A stretch of 29,481 nt of DNA from LMUY01 sp964245075 (GTDB lineage Bacteria; Pseudomonadota; Alphaproteobacteria; Acetobacterales; Acetobacteraceae), in NCBI GenBank assembly GCA_964245075.1, contig CAXTLC010000059.1, forward strand, positions 1-29,481, written 5' to 3'. Of this stretch, positions 1-6,989 are shown piece by piece; within the stretch, counting starts at the first letter, position 1, and every line of letters starts with the position of its first letter. The notes under the pieces were generated by a model that worked only from the letters and a program-made list of their open reading frames with translations, made no database searches and was not told the DNA's origin. The position numbers and the translations under genes are program-made.

Positions 1-46
1 TCAGCCAAGAAGCGGTTTAGCCAATCATCTCCACGAGCATCTTTGT

Positions 47-67
47 CCGACGGGTGACCCCGTTCGG
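47..67 (-). terminator. candidate hairpin terminator of luxI
   Basis: An 8-bp stem with one bulged T (47-54 pairs with 59-67) and a 4-nt loop lies about 27 nt past the luxI stop. No clear U-tract follows on the minus strand, so this is a structural suggestion only. The rest of 1-93 shows no gene I can support. Confidence 0.35.
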
Positions 68-93
68 TCGGATGGTGCTCCAAGTATTCGCGG

Positions 94-735
94 TCAGGCG
101 GCGGAAGCACGCAGTTCGTCGTCGGGGGCGCTGAGATGCGTGAGCGCGGTTTCCAAGCGGAAAGCCTTCTTGACGTGCCTGATGTCCTCGGGGCCGATCT
201 GCAACTTGAACGCCGCCGAAAGGTCGGCCTTGGAGCCGAAGCTGATCAACGGCGAGAGCAGATCGATCGTCAAACCGATGCGGGCGAAGTCGAACAGCAG
301 GGATCGACGCAGAACGCCCACGATCTCCGTCCAATTCCGTTCGCCGCAAAGCTCCGCGAGGGAAACGAACAGGTCGGCCCGGGCAGCGGCCCGTTCGAGC
401 GGCGGCATGCTGAGATCGACGCAGAGGCGGGAAACTTCCACGATGTGGTCACTTCGAGGGACAAGCGCGGGAAGGTCGGGTTGCAGGACATCGCATGTCA
501 CGTTTGGCGACAATGAACCTACCGCTCGTAACGTGCCGCGTACGGCACCGTCCTTGGTGAACGAGATCAGGTGGTTGACATCGCCCGTGTCAAATTGGTC
601 GGTTTCCAGCTCTGAATCTCCACTTGGGAGCGTCCAGCCGAGTTTATCAACAAGAACTCGTTTTCTGAGCGCAAAGGAAGCGGCCAGTTCGTTACCAGCG
701 AGGTAACGGTTCTCAGCAGTAACAAGGATTGCCAT
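94..735 (-). CDS. luxI: LuxI-family acyl-homoserine-lactone synthase
   Basis: Makes an acyl-homoserine-lactone signal from S-adenosylmethionine and an acyl donor in the cytoplasm. The 213-aa protein has the usual family length and its conserved residues: R24 and W34 in the N-terminal FALRKRVL...GW block, the acidic cluster E44/D46/D49 followed by R70 (GTLR), and E100/R103 in the VEVSR block. The ATG at 735 is preceded on the minus strand by a strong GAGGTG ribosome site. It lies 77 nt downstream of luxR on the same strand, so the two form a receptor-synthase pair. Base composition is visibly lower in GC than the genes after 2150, which suggests acquisition. The acyl chain made cannot be read from the sequence; the DNA does not decide between fatty-acyl and unusual (for example aryl) donors. 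Confidence 0.92.
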   Translation of the reverse strand: MAILVTAENRYLAGNELAASFALRKRVLVDKLGWTLPSGDSELETDQFDTGDVNHLISFTKDGAVRGTLRAVGSLSPNVTCDVLQPDLPALVPRSDHIVEVSRLCVDLSMPPLERAAARADLFVSLAELCGERNWTEIVGVLRRSLLFDFARIGLTIDLLSPLISFGSKADLSAAFKLQIGPEDIRHVKKAFRLETALTHLSAPDDELRASAA

Positions 736-760
736 CTCACCACCTCATTTCGATGAAACG

Positions 761-805
761 ACGTTAAGCAAACGTGAACTCGTAAACTTGTCGGTTAAAA
801 TAACC
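761..805. promoter_or_regulatory. two short dyads upstream of luxI
   Basis: The luxR-luxI gap holds two perfect inverted repeats: 5-bp arms around a 5-nt spacer at 761-775 (ACGTT/AACGT), and 5-bp arms around AAA at 793-805 (GGTTA/TAACC). They lie 26-40 and 58-70 nt upstream of the luxI start, where a LuxR-type operator is expected. Neither is a canonical 18-20 bp lux box, so an operator role is inference. Confidence 0.3.
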
Positions 806-812
806 ACGCCTG

Positions 813-1532
813 CTATGGAGCGATCTGACCGCTCCACAAGCCGATCGCCACGGCGTTGGCCCGGTCGGACGCCGAGAGCTTTGCCCTGATCCGCTCCCAA
901 TGCGTTCTCACGGTGCTCGGATGTAGGCCGAGGGACAATGCGATCGCTTTGTCCGTGCCACCTTCGGCCGCCAGATACAGAACCCGCTTCTCCTGTGGGG
1001 ACAGAATCTTCACCGGGGGAACGACGAACTGCTCCCTGAGGTAGAGGATGCGGCCCATGAAGGAGCTTGCAAGCAGACAGATCACTCCCTGATCCAGGTC
1101 CGTCCAACTAAGTTCCTTGCCCGCGACGCTGACGATGGTCGCGACTGGCCAAGGCGAACGGGCCGACACCGAGAAGCCATCCAGCATGCCGAACTGCCGC
1201 GCATCAGTGAATATCTCCCGGCCGTTGCTGGATGTCGCATTGCTGATGTCGCGCCAGAAGAACGACCCTGGAGTCCTCAATGCTTCATTGACGACCGGAT
1301 CAACGAGGTACTTGCGTCCCTTGAAGTATATGTCAGTCCATTCTTTCGGGTAGTTCGAGACGAAGTTGTGCTTGGGGTCGGCCCGCTCCGGGTTTTGCAT
1401 GACTGACGCCAAGTATGTCGACACGCCGAACGGCGCGACCGCCTCCCGGAAAAGGTCCGCAGCGGCATGGATGGAGTCAGCGCGGGTCAGACTGCCTACC
1501 AACCCTAGGGCTCGACTTACGCGGTCTCTCAC
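813..1532 (-). CDS. luxR: LuxR-family autoinducer-binding transcription factor
   Basis: Acyl-homoserine-lactone receptor and DNA-binding regulator, 239 aa. The N-terminal ligand domain (about 20-165) carries the conserved pocket residues: W65 and Y69 in YPKEWTDIYF, D78-P79, and W93 in FFWRDI. The C-terminal GerE-type helix-turn-helix (about 175-239) begins LSPQEKRVL and contains GGTDKAIALSLGLHPSTVRTH. The start is GTG at 1532; no ATG lies upstream before an in-frame stop, and the ribosome site is weak. It is followed by luxI and diverges from an unknown gene at 1743. As a full-length receptor next to its synthase it should respond to the LuxI product; targets are not proven. GC is low like its neighbours. 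Confidence 0.92.
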   Translation of the reverse strand: MRDRVSRALGLVGSLTRADSIHAAADLFREAVAPFGVSTYLASVMQNPERADPKHNFVSNYPKEWTDIYFKGRKYLVDPVVNEALRTPGSFFWRDISNATSSNGREIFTDARQFGMLDGFSVSARSPWPVATIVSVAGKELSWTDLDQGVICLLASSFMGRILYLREQFVVPPVKILSPQEKRVLYLAAEGGTDKAIALSLGLHPSTVRTHWERIRAKLSASDRANAVAIGLWSGQIAP

Positions 1533-1599
1533 TTTTAATGATCCATACCAGCAATTTCACGGTGTGGGACTCACCGACGCATCTCACATCCCCTTGTCT

Positions 1600-1610
1600 T
1601 GTATGATACA
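1600..1610. promoter_or_regulatory. palindrome in luxR upstream region
   Basis: An 11-bp perfect palindrome, TGTAT-G-ATACA, lies about 70 nt upstream of the luxR start and 130 nt upstream of the divergent gene at 1743. It contains -10-like hexamers on both strands (TATGAT on plus, TATCAT on minus), but no convincing -35 accompanies either. It could be an operator overlapping a promoter. The rest of 1533-1742 shows nothing I recognise. Confidence 0.3.
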
Positions 1611-1742
1611 TTGGTCCGGAAAGTCGAGGGAAGGCTGCCGACTGGCGGCGGGGCTGGTTCTTATGCCGTCCGCAATCTGACCGACATGCCCACGCGCTCT
1701 AGACGTCACATACATAAACTCGATGGCGAAAGGACTGTCCCG

Positions 1743-2141
1743 ATGACCGACGTGCAAACTGGCATCATGTCCGGAGCAGAAACTATAAATACATCAGAAC
1801 CAAGGATTTACTCAGCAAAGATCAGCGCTGGTTCAGTGAAGGCGTTTGAAACCATCAAGATCTTCAACTTGGCGCAAGCACCCGCCGACCTGCGGGATTG
1901 CGAGGAGTTCATGCCGCTTAGGCCAGCCTTGAACGAGAACGAGGCTGGCCTGGTGTTCATACGGGTGGGTCGGTACGAAACGTTCCAGGAAACGGACTCA
2001 AACCCCGATCTGACACACACTGTAACGTTTCTTGAGTACAAGCTGAACCGCTGGCTGGAAAGCAGCGGCGCTACCGAGGGGGAGCGCGTCCTCCTGACGT
2101 GGAACGACCAGCCTCCAGCGAATGAGGCGTCTCTCTGTTGA
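1743..2141 (+). CDS. hypothetical protein next to luxRI
   Basis: Unrecognised 132-aa protein, mostly polar, with no signal peptide or membrane segment. I chose the ATG at 1743 because GAAAGGA sits 8 nt upstream; the frame stays open back to 1599, but that extension is basic and low in complexity. It diverges from luxR and shares the low GC of the lux genes. Its last 71 nt overlap, on the opposite strand, the end of the amine oxidase gene. Position next to a LuxR receptor makes it a possible quorum-regulated gene, but no function can be assigned. It might also be a spurious frame, though the ribosome site argues against that. Confidence 0.55.
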   Translation: MTDVQTGIMSGAETINTSEPRIYSAKISAGSVKAFETIKIFNLAQAPADLRDCEEFMPLRPALNENEAGLVFIRVGRYETFQETDSNPDLTHTVTFLEYKLNRWLESSGATEGERVLLTWNDQPPANEASLC

Positions 2142-3393
2142 TGCATTCCGCCGCTTCTGCCCCCGCGAGGAACGCTCCCCCAACCGTGCCAGCCAGGCCG
2201 TCCGTCCGTGTCGCCTCACCCGCGAAGATCAGGCGGCCACCGCCGAGCGGCAACCCGAGCGCCGCCCTGGCCCCGGCACAGCCGGGCCGGGCAAAGGCAT
2301 AGGAGCCGAGCGACCAGCGGTCCCCCATCCACCCCGTCACCACCGCGCCGGCACGCAGCGCCGTGTCGGCCCGGGTTCCCCAAAGGGCACGAAGCTGCCC
2401 GCGCGCGGATGCTTCCGACATCCCTTGCCGCTCCAGGTCCGCGGCTTGGCTGCCGCCAAGGAAGCAGACCACGTGATCCCGCCCGTGCGGCCAGGCGATC
2501 ATGGTCATCGCCGGATCATCGATCGCCGGAACGAACTGGTCCATTCCGCAGGAGTCCGGCAAGTCCAGGCGGTCAGGGCCGGCCGCGCGCAACGCGACCT
2601 TGTTCAGCAATCCCATCGGCAGCCCGTCGATCGCCTCCTGCATCGCCAAGGGCAAGGCCGGCGTGAAGCGGATCGCCCCCGACGCCAACACCCCCGTCGA
2701 TACCGTCACGATGCAGGACGCCGCGCGGACCGTGCCCGACGCCGTTTCGACCGAGACGCCTGCCCCGTCCCAACGCACCGCCGTCGCCGCGATGCCCAGT
2801 TGAACGGGGCCGGCCAGGGAGCCGAGCCGGCGGTGGATGAAGGCGCCTAGCCCGCCTTCCACCTCCAGGTTGCTGCCCGCCAGTTGGTTCGCGTGCCAAT
2901 CCCGCAGGCTCAAGGCCCGTGCGTCGGCCGCGGCGATGACCGGGGCCTCCCAATTGACCACGGCCGGCAGCCAGGGCAGGCGGGCAAGGGGTGCGACCGC
3001 GTCCGCGAGGCTGACGTCGGGGCCGCCCAAGGCGTCTGCCGTGCACGACGCGAACGCCTGCCCGGCGGCGTCGTATTCCGCCAGCTCCGCCGCCGTCGCG
3101 AAGCGGCCGGGCAGGCGGGTGCGTTCAACCCGCACGGAGGCGCGGTCCACCAGGCGCTCGCCGTGGCGCCGGGCCAGCTCGGCCAGCGGGTTGCGCTCGG
3201 CGGCGTGCAGCCAGGACGCGCCGTGATCGAAGGCCGAGCCCAGGAGGGCTGGGACGGTCGTGCAAGCCCGGCCGCCGATCCGGCCGGATGCCTCGATCAC
3301 GACGGTCCGGCGTCCGGCCCGGCGAAGCGCGGCAGCGGCGGACAGCCCGGCCACGCCGGCGCCGATGACGGCCACGTCTGCGTCTGCGGTCAT
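2071..3393 (-). CDS. flavin-dependent amine oxidase (NAD(P)/FAD protein)
   Basis: FAD-containing oxidoreductase of the flavin monoamine oxidase group, 440 aa. The N-terminal dinucleotide fold has GAGVAG at residues 11-16, then the EASGRIGGRA block that binds FAD ribose and pyrophosphate. Near the C-terminus FAGEATRTDGLAGTVGGAFL is the second FAD contact typical of this family. The likely reaction is oxidative deamination of an amine or polyamine; the substrate is unknown. ATG at 3393. The last 24 or so residues after AECIN read from lower-GC DNA and overlap the convergent gene at 1743-2141, so the native C-terminus was probably replaced at an insertion junction. It diverges from the heptosyltransferase gene with about 92 nt between starts. 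Confidence 0.85.
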   Translation of the reverse strand: MTADADVAVIGAGVAGLSAAAALRRAGRRTVVIEASGRIGGRACTTVPALLGSAFDHGASWLHAAERNPLAELARRHGERLVDRASVRVERTRLPGRFATAAELAEYDAAGQAFASCTADALGGPDVSLADAVAPLARLPWLPAVVNWEAPVIAAADARALSLRDWHANQLAGSNLEVEGGLGAFIHRRLGSLAGPVQLGIAATAVRWDGAGVSVETASGTVRAASCIVTVSTGVLASGAIRFTPALPLAMQEAIDGLPMGLLNKVALRAAGPDRLDLPDSCGMDQFVPAIDDPAMTMIAWPHGRDHVVCFLGGSQAADLERQGMSEASARGQLRALWGTRADTALRAGAVVTGWMGDRWSLGSYAFARPGCAGARAALGLPLGGGRLIFAGEATRTDGLAGTVGGAFLAGAEAAECINRETPHSLEAGRSTSGGRAPPR

Positions 3394-3433
3394 GGTGCGT
3401 TACCGGTCTGAGGGAGTTGCCATACGATTGCAT

Positions 3434-3447
3434 GCACAGCACTGTGC
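3434..3447. promoter_or_regulatory. perfect dyad, lux/tra-box-like, before heptosyltransferase
   Basis: GCACAG-CA-CTGTGC is a perfect 14-bp dyad between the divergent amine oxidase and heptosyltransferase starts. The 18-bp stretch 3432-3449 matches 12 of 18 positions of the classical TraR box, including the central CAG..CTG. It overlaps the upstream alternative start codons of the heptosyltransferase, which supports the start at 3486. Binding by the nearby LuxR is inference. Confidence 0.4.
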
Positions 3448-3485
3448 TTGCGTGGTCATCCGGCGCTTGGGGCCGTCTCGGGAAT

Positions 3486-4733
3486 ATGTCGGCAACACTC
3501 GTACCTCCAACTGACCAGAACGCCGGCTCGGCCAGCACGTCTGCCGGCGGCGCCCCCCCATACCCGCCCCCGGCGGAGCTGCCGACGCAGCTCGGCCCGC
3601 TCGGCATCCGGTATGATTTCAACGTGGGCGCCCGGGTGACGCTGCCGGAAAGCAGCATGCCCTGGGAGGTATGCCTGCGGGACCTCGATACCGGCAACAT
3701 CCTGTTCGAATCCAAGCTCGCCGCCGGCTCGGTGATGAGCACCAAGCGTTTTTTCGTCCGCTTCGGGGTCGAGGTGCGGCAAGCGGGCGTGCTGGTGTTC
3801 GAGCACCAGTATGAGGCGAGCGGCCGGGACGTGCTGGTGCAGTTCCCCGTGGGCACGCTCGGAGACATCCTCGCGTGGTTCCCGTACGCGGCCTGCTTCG
3901 CACGGCAGCACGGTTGCCGGCTCACCTGCGCCATGTCCGGCCTCCTCATCCCCCTGCTGCGCGACGCCTACCCCGACATCCAGTTCCGCACGCACGAGGA
4001 CGTCGTGGAGCGCGAACTTGCCCGGAGCTTCTACGCGACGTACTCGGTCGGCCTGTTCTTCGACGACAGCGCGTTCCTCTGGCAGCCCACGGATTTCCGC
4101 CAGGTCGGGCTGCACCGGACCGCGGCTTACATCCTGGGCGTGAGCCCGGACGAGCAGCGGCCGCTCCTGGCGGTGCCCGACGAGGGCCGGCCGATGGCGG
4201 AGCCGTATGTCTGCATAGCCACGCAGTCCTCCACCCAGAGCAAGTACTGGAACAACCCGCACGGCTGGCGGGACGTGATCAGCTTCCTCAAGCAGCGCGG
4301 TTTCCGCGTGGTATGCATCGACCAGAAGCCGGTGCACGGCGCCGGAGTGGTGTGGAACCATATTCCGCACGGCGCCGAGGACGAAACCGGCGACCGGCCG
4401 CTTGCGGAGCGCGTGCGCTGGTTGCGCCACGCCGCGGCGTTCGTGGGGCTGTCGTCCGGGCTGTCCTGGCTGGCCTGGGCGGCGGGCTGCCCGGTGGTGA
4501 TGATCTCGGGTTTCACCCACCCCGACAACGAGTTCACGACGCCGTACCGCGTCATCAACTGGCATACCTGCAACTCGTGCTGGAACGACGTGCGGCACCG
4601 TTTCGACCACAACGACTTCCTTTGGTGCCCGCGGCACGCGAACACGCCGCGGCAATTCGAATGCACGAGGCTGATCACGGCCAAACATGTGACTCGCCTA
4701 CTGGATCACATCCCTGCTATAGCGCACACATAG
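3486..4733 (+). CDS. autotransporter strand-loop-strand O-heptosyltransferase (BAHT family)
   Basis: Cytoplasmic glycosyltransferase of the TibC/Aah type, which adds heptose to serines in the beta-solenoid repeats of AIDA-type proteins. With ATG 3486 it is 415 aa, as usual for the family. A Pro/Ala-rich N-terminus is followed by a beta-rich domain, then a heptosyltransferase-like fold with VGTLGDILAWFPYA (about 122-135) and the sugar-nucleotide region IATQSSTQSKYWNNPHGW (about 244-261). The C-terminal third has the hallmark cysteines C362 and C365 (CNSCW), C381 (FLWCPRH) and C393 (FEC), the iron-finger pattern of this family. In-frame starts at 3417 (TTG) and 3432 (ATG) exist but lie on or before the dyad. 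The next gene, 35 nt downstream, encodes AIDA-like repeats and is the obvious acceptor. Confidence 0.88.
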   Translation: MSATLVPPTDQNAGSASTSAGGAPPYPPPAELPTQLGPLGIRYDFNVGARVTLPESSMPWEVCLRDLDTGNILFESKLAAGSVMSTKRFFVRFGVEVRQAGVLVFEHQYEASGRDVLVQFPVGTLGDILAWFPYAACFARQHGCRLTCAMSGLLIPLLRDAYPDIQFRTHEDVVERELARSFYATYSVGLFFDDSAFLWQPTDFRQVGLHRTAAYILGVSPDEQRPLLAVPDEGRPMAEPYVCIATQSSTQSKYWNNPHGWRDVISFLKQRGFRVVCIDQKPVHGAGVVWNHIPHGAEDETGDRPLAERVRWLRHAAAFVGLSSGLSWLAWAAGCPVVMISGFTHPDNEFTTPYRVINWHTCNSCWNDVRHRFDHNDFLWCPRHANTPRQFECTRLITAKHVTRLLDHIPAIAHT

Positions 4734-4768
4734 GAGTACAAATTCACTCACAGGAAGGATAACCCAGC

Positions 4769-5884
4769 ATGGCTACCACAAGCGTCACCTCCGGCCAGAT
4801 TGTCGACAACGCCACGATCGCGGCAGGCAACACCGAGGTCGTTTTTGCCGGCGGAACGACCAACCACAACGTCTTGACCGGCACTGGCCAGGAGATCGTC
4901 TCTTCCGGCGGCCACGCGAACACGACGTCGCTCACCTCCGCTGGCTCCGTCCTGACCGTTGACGCGGGCGGTTCCGCCACCCTGCCGATCATCTCCGCGG
5001 GAACGCTCGTCGTGTCGGCGGGCGCGGTCATGAACGGCGGGATCAACTTCACCCAGAACTACTCCGGCACGATCCATCTGGACGAGACGTTGCCGAACGA
5101 CGTGATCAACAACTTCCTTCCGGGTGACGCCATCGTCTTCAGCGCTGGGGCCGACCCCGGCCTGTCGCTGAACACCCTGCTGGTGAACGGCGTCAACGTC
5201 ACCGTCACCGAAGGCCTGAACATCTACCAGCTCAACATCGCCAACGCGCCCACGGACCACTTGACGCTCGCGGATACGGCCAACGGCTATCTCGAGCTGG
5301 TGGCGGCGACGTGCTACCTGGCCGGCACGCACATCGCCACTCCGGCGGGCGAGACGAGCGTCGAGGCGCTTGCGATCGGCGATGTCGTGCTCACCGCCTC
5401 CGGGCAGCAACGGCCGGTCAAGTGGATCGGCAAGCGGAGCTATGCCCCGCGCTTTGCCGCCACCGCCGCCCAGCTTCAGCCGGTTCTGTTCCGCGCCGGC
5501 TCGCTGGCCGAGAACGTTCCGCATCGCGACCTGACGGTCTCGCCGGAACACGCCATGTTCCTGGACGGGGTGCTGGTGCCGGCATACCTGCTGCTGAACG
5601 GCAGCACGGTCGTCCGCGCGCCCGTCACGGGTGCGATCGAGTACTTCCACGTCGAACTGGACACGCACGACGTGCTCCTGGCGGAAGGCGCGCCGTCCGA
5701 AAGCTTCGTGGACGACGACAGCCGGCTGCTGTTCCAGAACGCGGCCGAATTCGCCGCCCTGTACCCGCAGGACGCCCGGAAGCAGCCTGGCTTCTGCGCG
5801 CCCCGCGTGACGCACGGCTACGCGCTGGAAGCGATCCGCATCCGCCTGGCGGCCCGCGGGGACGTTGCCGCGGTCGCGGCCTGA
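4769..5884 (+). CDS. AIDA-repeat protein with C-terminal Hint domain
   Basis: 371-aa protein in two parts. Residues 6-94 are strand-loop-strand repeats rich in Gly, Ala, Ser and Thr (VVFAGGTT, IVSSGGHA, LTVDAGGSA, VVSAGAV), the type glycosylated by BAHT enzymes. Residues 182-315 form a Hint_2 domain: it starts with Cys182 in CYLAGTHIATPAG, continues with IGDVVLTASGQQRPVKWIG, and has LTVSPEHAMFLDGVLVPA around His261. Hint domains can self-cleave through the first Cys. No classical signal peptide, membrane anchor or autotransporter barrel is present, so secretion may use a type I-like route (inference). AGGAAGG precedes the ATG at 4769. It directly follows its probable glycosyltransferase. About 55 residues follow the Hint core, too few for a large C-terminal extein. 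Confidence 0.88.
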   Translation: MATTSVTSGQIVDNATIAAGNTEVVFAGGTTNHNVLTGTGQEIVSSGGHANTTSLTSAGSVLTVDAGGSATLPIISAGTLVVSAGAVMNGGINFTQNYSGTIHLDETLPNDVINNFLPGDAIVFSAGADPGLSLNTLLVNGVNVTVTEGLNIYQLNIANAPTDHLTLADTANGYLELVAATCYLAGTHIATPAGETSVEALAIGDVVLTASGQQRPVKWIGKRSYAPRFAATAAQLQPVLFRAGSLAENVPHRDLTVSPEHAMFLDGVLVPAYLLLNGSTVVRAPVTGAIEYFHVELDTHDVLLAEGAPSESFVDDDSRLLFQNAAEFAALYPQDARKQPGFCAPRVTHGYALEAIRIRLAARGDVAAVAA

Positions 5885-5890
5885 TGCGGC

Positions 5891-5926
5891 GGTGAGGGCC
5901 GGGCCGCGAATGGCCCGGCCCTCACC
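5891..5926 (+). terminator. strong GC hairpin after Hint gene
   Basis: A perfect 15-bp inverted repeat (5891-5905 with 5912-5926) with a 6-nt loop starts 7 nt after the stop of the Hint-domain gene. It lacks a U-tract, so termination may need another factor, but position and stability suggest the end of the heptosyltransferase-Hint transcript. Confidence 0.7.
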
Positions 5927-6011
5927 GAAGGCGGGCGCGAAGGACGCCGTGGCGCCAAGGCGGGCGGATGCTACCATCGGGACATCGCTTTCCCGGAAGG
6001 AAGCCTTTGCC

Positions 6012-6791
6012 ATGCCGTCCGACATTCTTCTCCGGCAGGATCAAGCCGGCGTTTCCACCCTCACGCTCAATCGGCCGGCGGCGCGCAACGCGCTCAGCCT
6101 CGCCCTGATGGCGGAGCTGCAAGCGGAACTGGAGGCGATCGAGGCGGACGGCGCCACCCGGGTCGTGGTGATCGCCGGCGCCGGTCCCGCGTTCTGCGCC
6201 GGGCACGACCTGCGGGAGGTGCGCGGCATGGGGCAGGAGGCGGCGCACCGGGCGCTGTTCGATGCCTGCTCCCGCCTGATGCTGCGGATCACCTCGCTGC
6301 GCTGCCCGGTGGTGGCGCAGGTCCACGGCATCGCCACGGCTGCCGGGTGCCAGTTGGTCGCGACCTGCGATCTTGCCGTGGCGGCGGACGATGCGCGGTT
6401 CGCGACGCCCGGCGTCAACATCGGGCTGTTCTGCTCCACCCCCATGGTCGCGCTGACCCGCGCCGTCGGGCGCAAGGCGGCGATGGGCATGCTGCTGTGC
6501 GGCGAGATGGCCGACGCGGCCGAGGCGCTGCGCTTGGGGCTGGTCAACCGCGTCGTGCCCGCGGCGGCCTTGCCGGCCGCCACCGCAGCCCTGGCGGCCG
6601 GCATCGCCGGCAAGAGCCTCCACACCGTCGCGATCGGCAAGCAGGCCTTCTACCGGCAAGCCGAGATGACGCTGGCGGACGCTTACGCGTATGCGTCCGG
6701 CGTGATGGCCCGCAACATGGAAGCGGCGGACGCGCGGGAAGGCATCGATGCCTTCCTACAGAAGCGTGCCCCAGCCTGGACCGATCGCTGA
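6012..6791 (+). CDS. enoyl-CoA hydratase/isomerase-family protein (ECHDC3-like)
   Basis: Crotonase-fold protein of 259 aa. GAGPAFCAGHDLREV and the HGIATAAGCQL segment form the CoA-binding and oxyanion region. FATPGVNIGLFCSTP followed by AVGRKAAMGMLLCGE is characteristic of the ECHDC3-like subgroup. The two catalytic glutamates of classical enoyl-CoA hydratases are not there: Gln occupies the GGGCE position and Gly the PE position. It may therefore not hydrate enoyl-CoA but bind or process another acyl-CoA. The ATG at 6012 is preceded by GGAAGGAAG at good spacing; the frame is open further upstream but crosses the hairpin at 5891. It stands alone, followed by tRNA-Val. Confidence 0.85.
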   Translation: MPSDILLRQDQAGVSTLTLNRPAARNALSLALMAELQAELEAIEADGATRVVVIAGAGPAFCAGHDLREVRGMGQEAAHRALFDACSRLMLRITSLRCPVVAQVHGIATAAGCQLVATCDLAVAADDARFATPGVNIGLFCSTPMVALTRAVGRKAAMGMLLCGEMADAAEALRLGLVNRVVPAAALPAATAALAAGIAGKSLHTVAIGKQAFYRQAEMTLADAYAYASGVMARNMEAADAREGIDAFLQKRAPAWTDR

Positions 6792-6804
6792 GCCGCGGGC
6801 CGGC

Positions 6805-6832
6805 TGGACAGGGAAGCGACAGGCAGTATAGA
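6805..6832 (+). promoter_or_regulatory. sigma70-type promoter of tRNA-Val
   Basis: TGGACA (6805-6810), a 16-nt spacer and TATAGA (6827-6832) match the housekeeping consensus well. Transcription would start about 18 nt before the mature tRNA 5' end. Confidence 0.55.
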
Positions 6833-6856
6833 ACCCGCGCCTTGAAGGGGCATTCC

Positions 6857-6931
6857 GGGCGCGTAGCTCAGCGGTAGAGCATTCGCTTCACACGCGAAGG
6901 GTCACAGGTTCAATCCCTGTCGCGCCCACCA
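6857..6931 (+). tRNA. tRNA-Val (anticodon CAC)
   Basis: Full cloverleaf: acceptor stem GGGCGCG/CGCGCCC (6857-6863, 6921-6927), D-arm GCTC/GAGC, anticodon stem TTCGC/GCGAA with loop TTCACAC giving anticodon CAC (reads GTG, valine), and T-arm ACAGG/CCTGT with loop TTCAATC. Discriminator A at 6928 and an encoded CCA at 6929-6931. Degenerate genes begin right after its 3' end, a common landing site for integrating elements. Confidence 0.96.
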
Positions 6932-6989
6932 TCCCTACTCCGCCGGCTGTGTCCGGCCGGCATCGCGGCGGAATGGTTGCTCAGCAGCA

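Noticed and set aside
5311..5895. Second open frame inside the Hint-domain gene
   Set aside because: Arg/Gly/Ala-rich shadow frame; the Hint reading has clear motifs.
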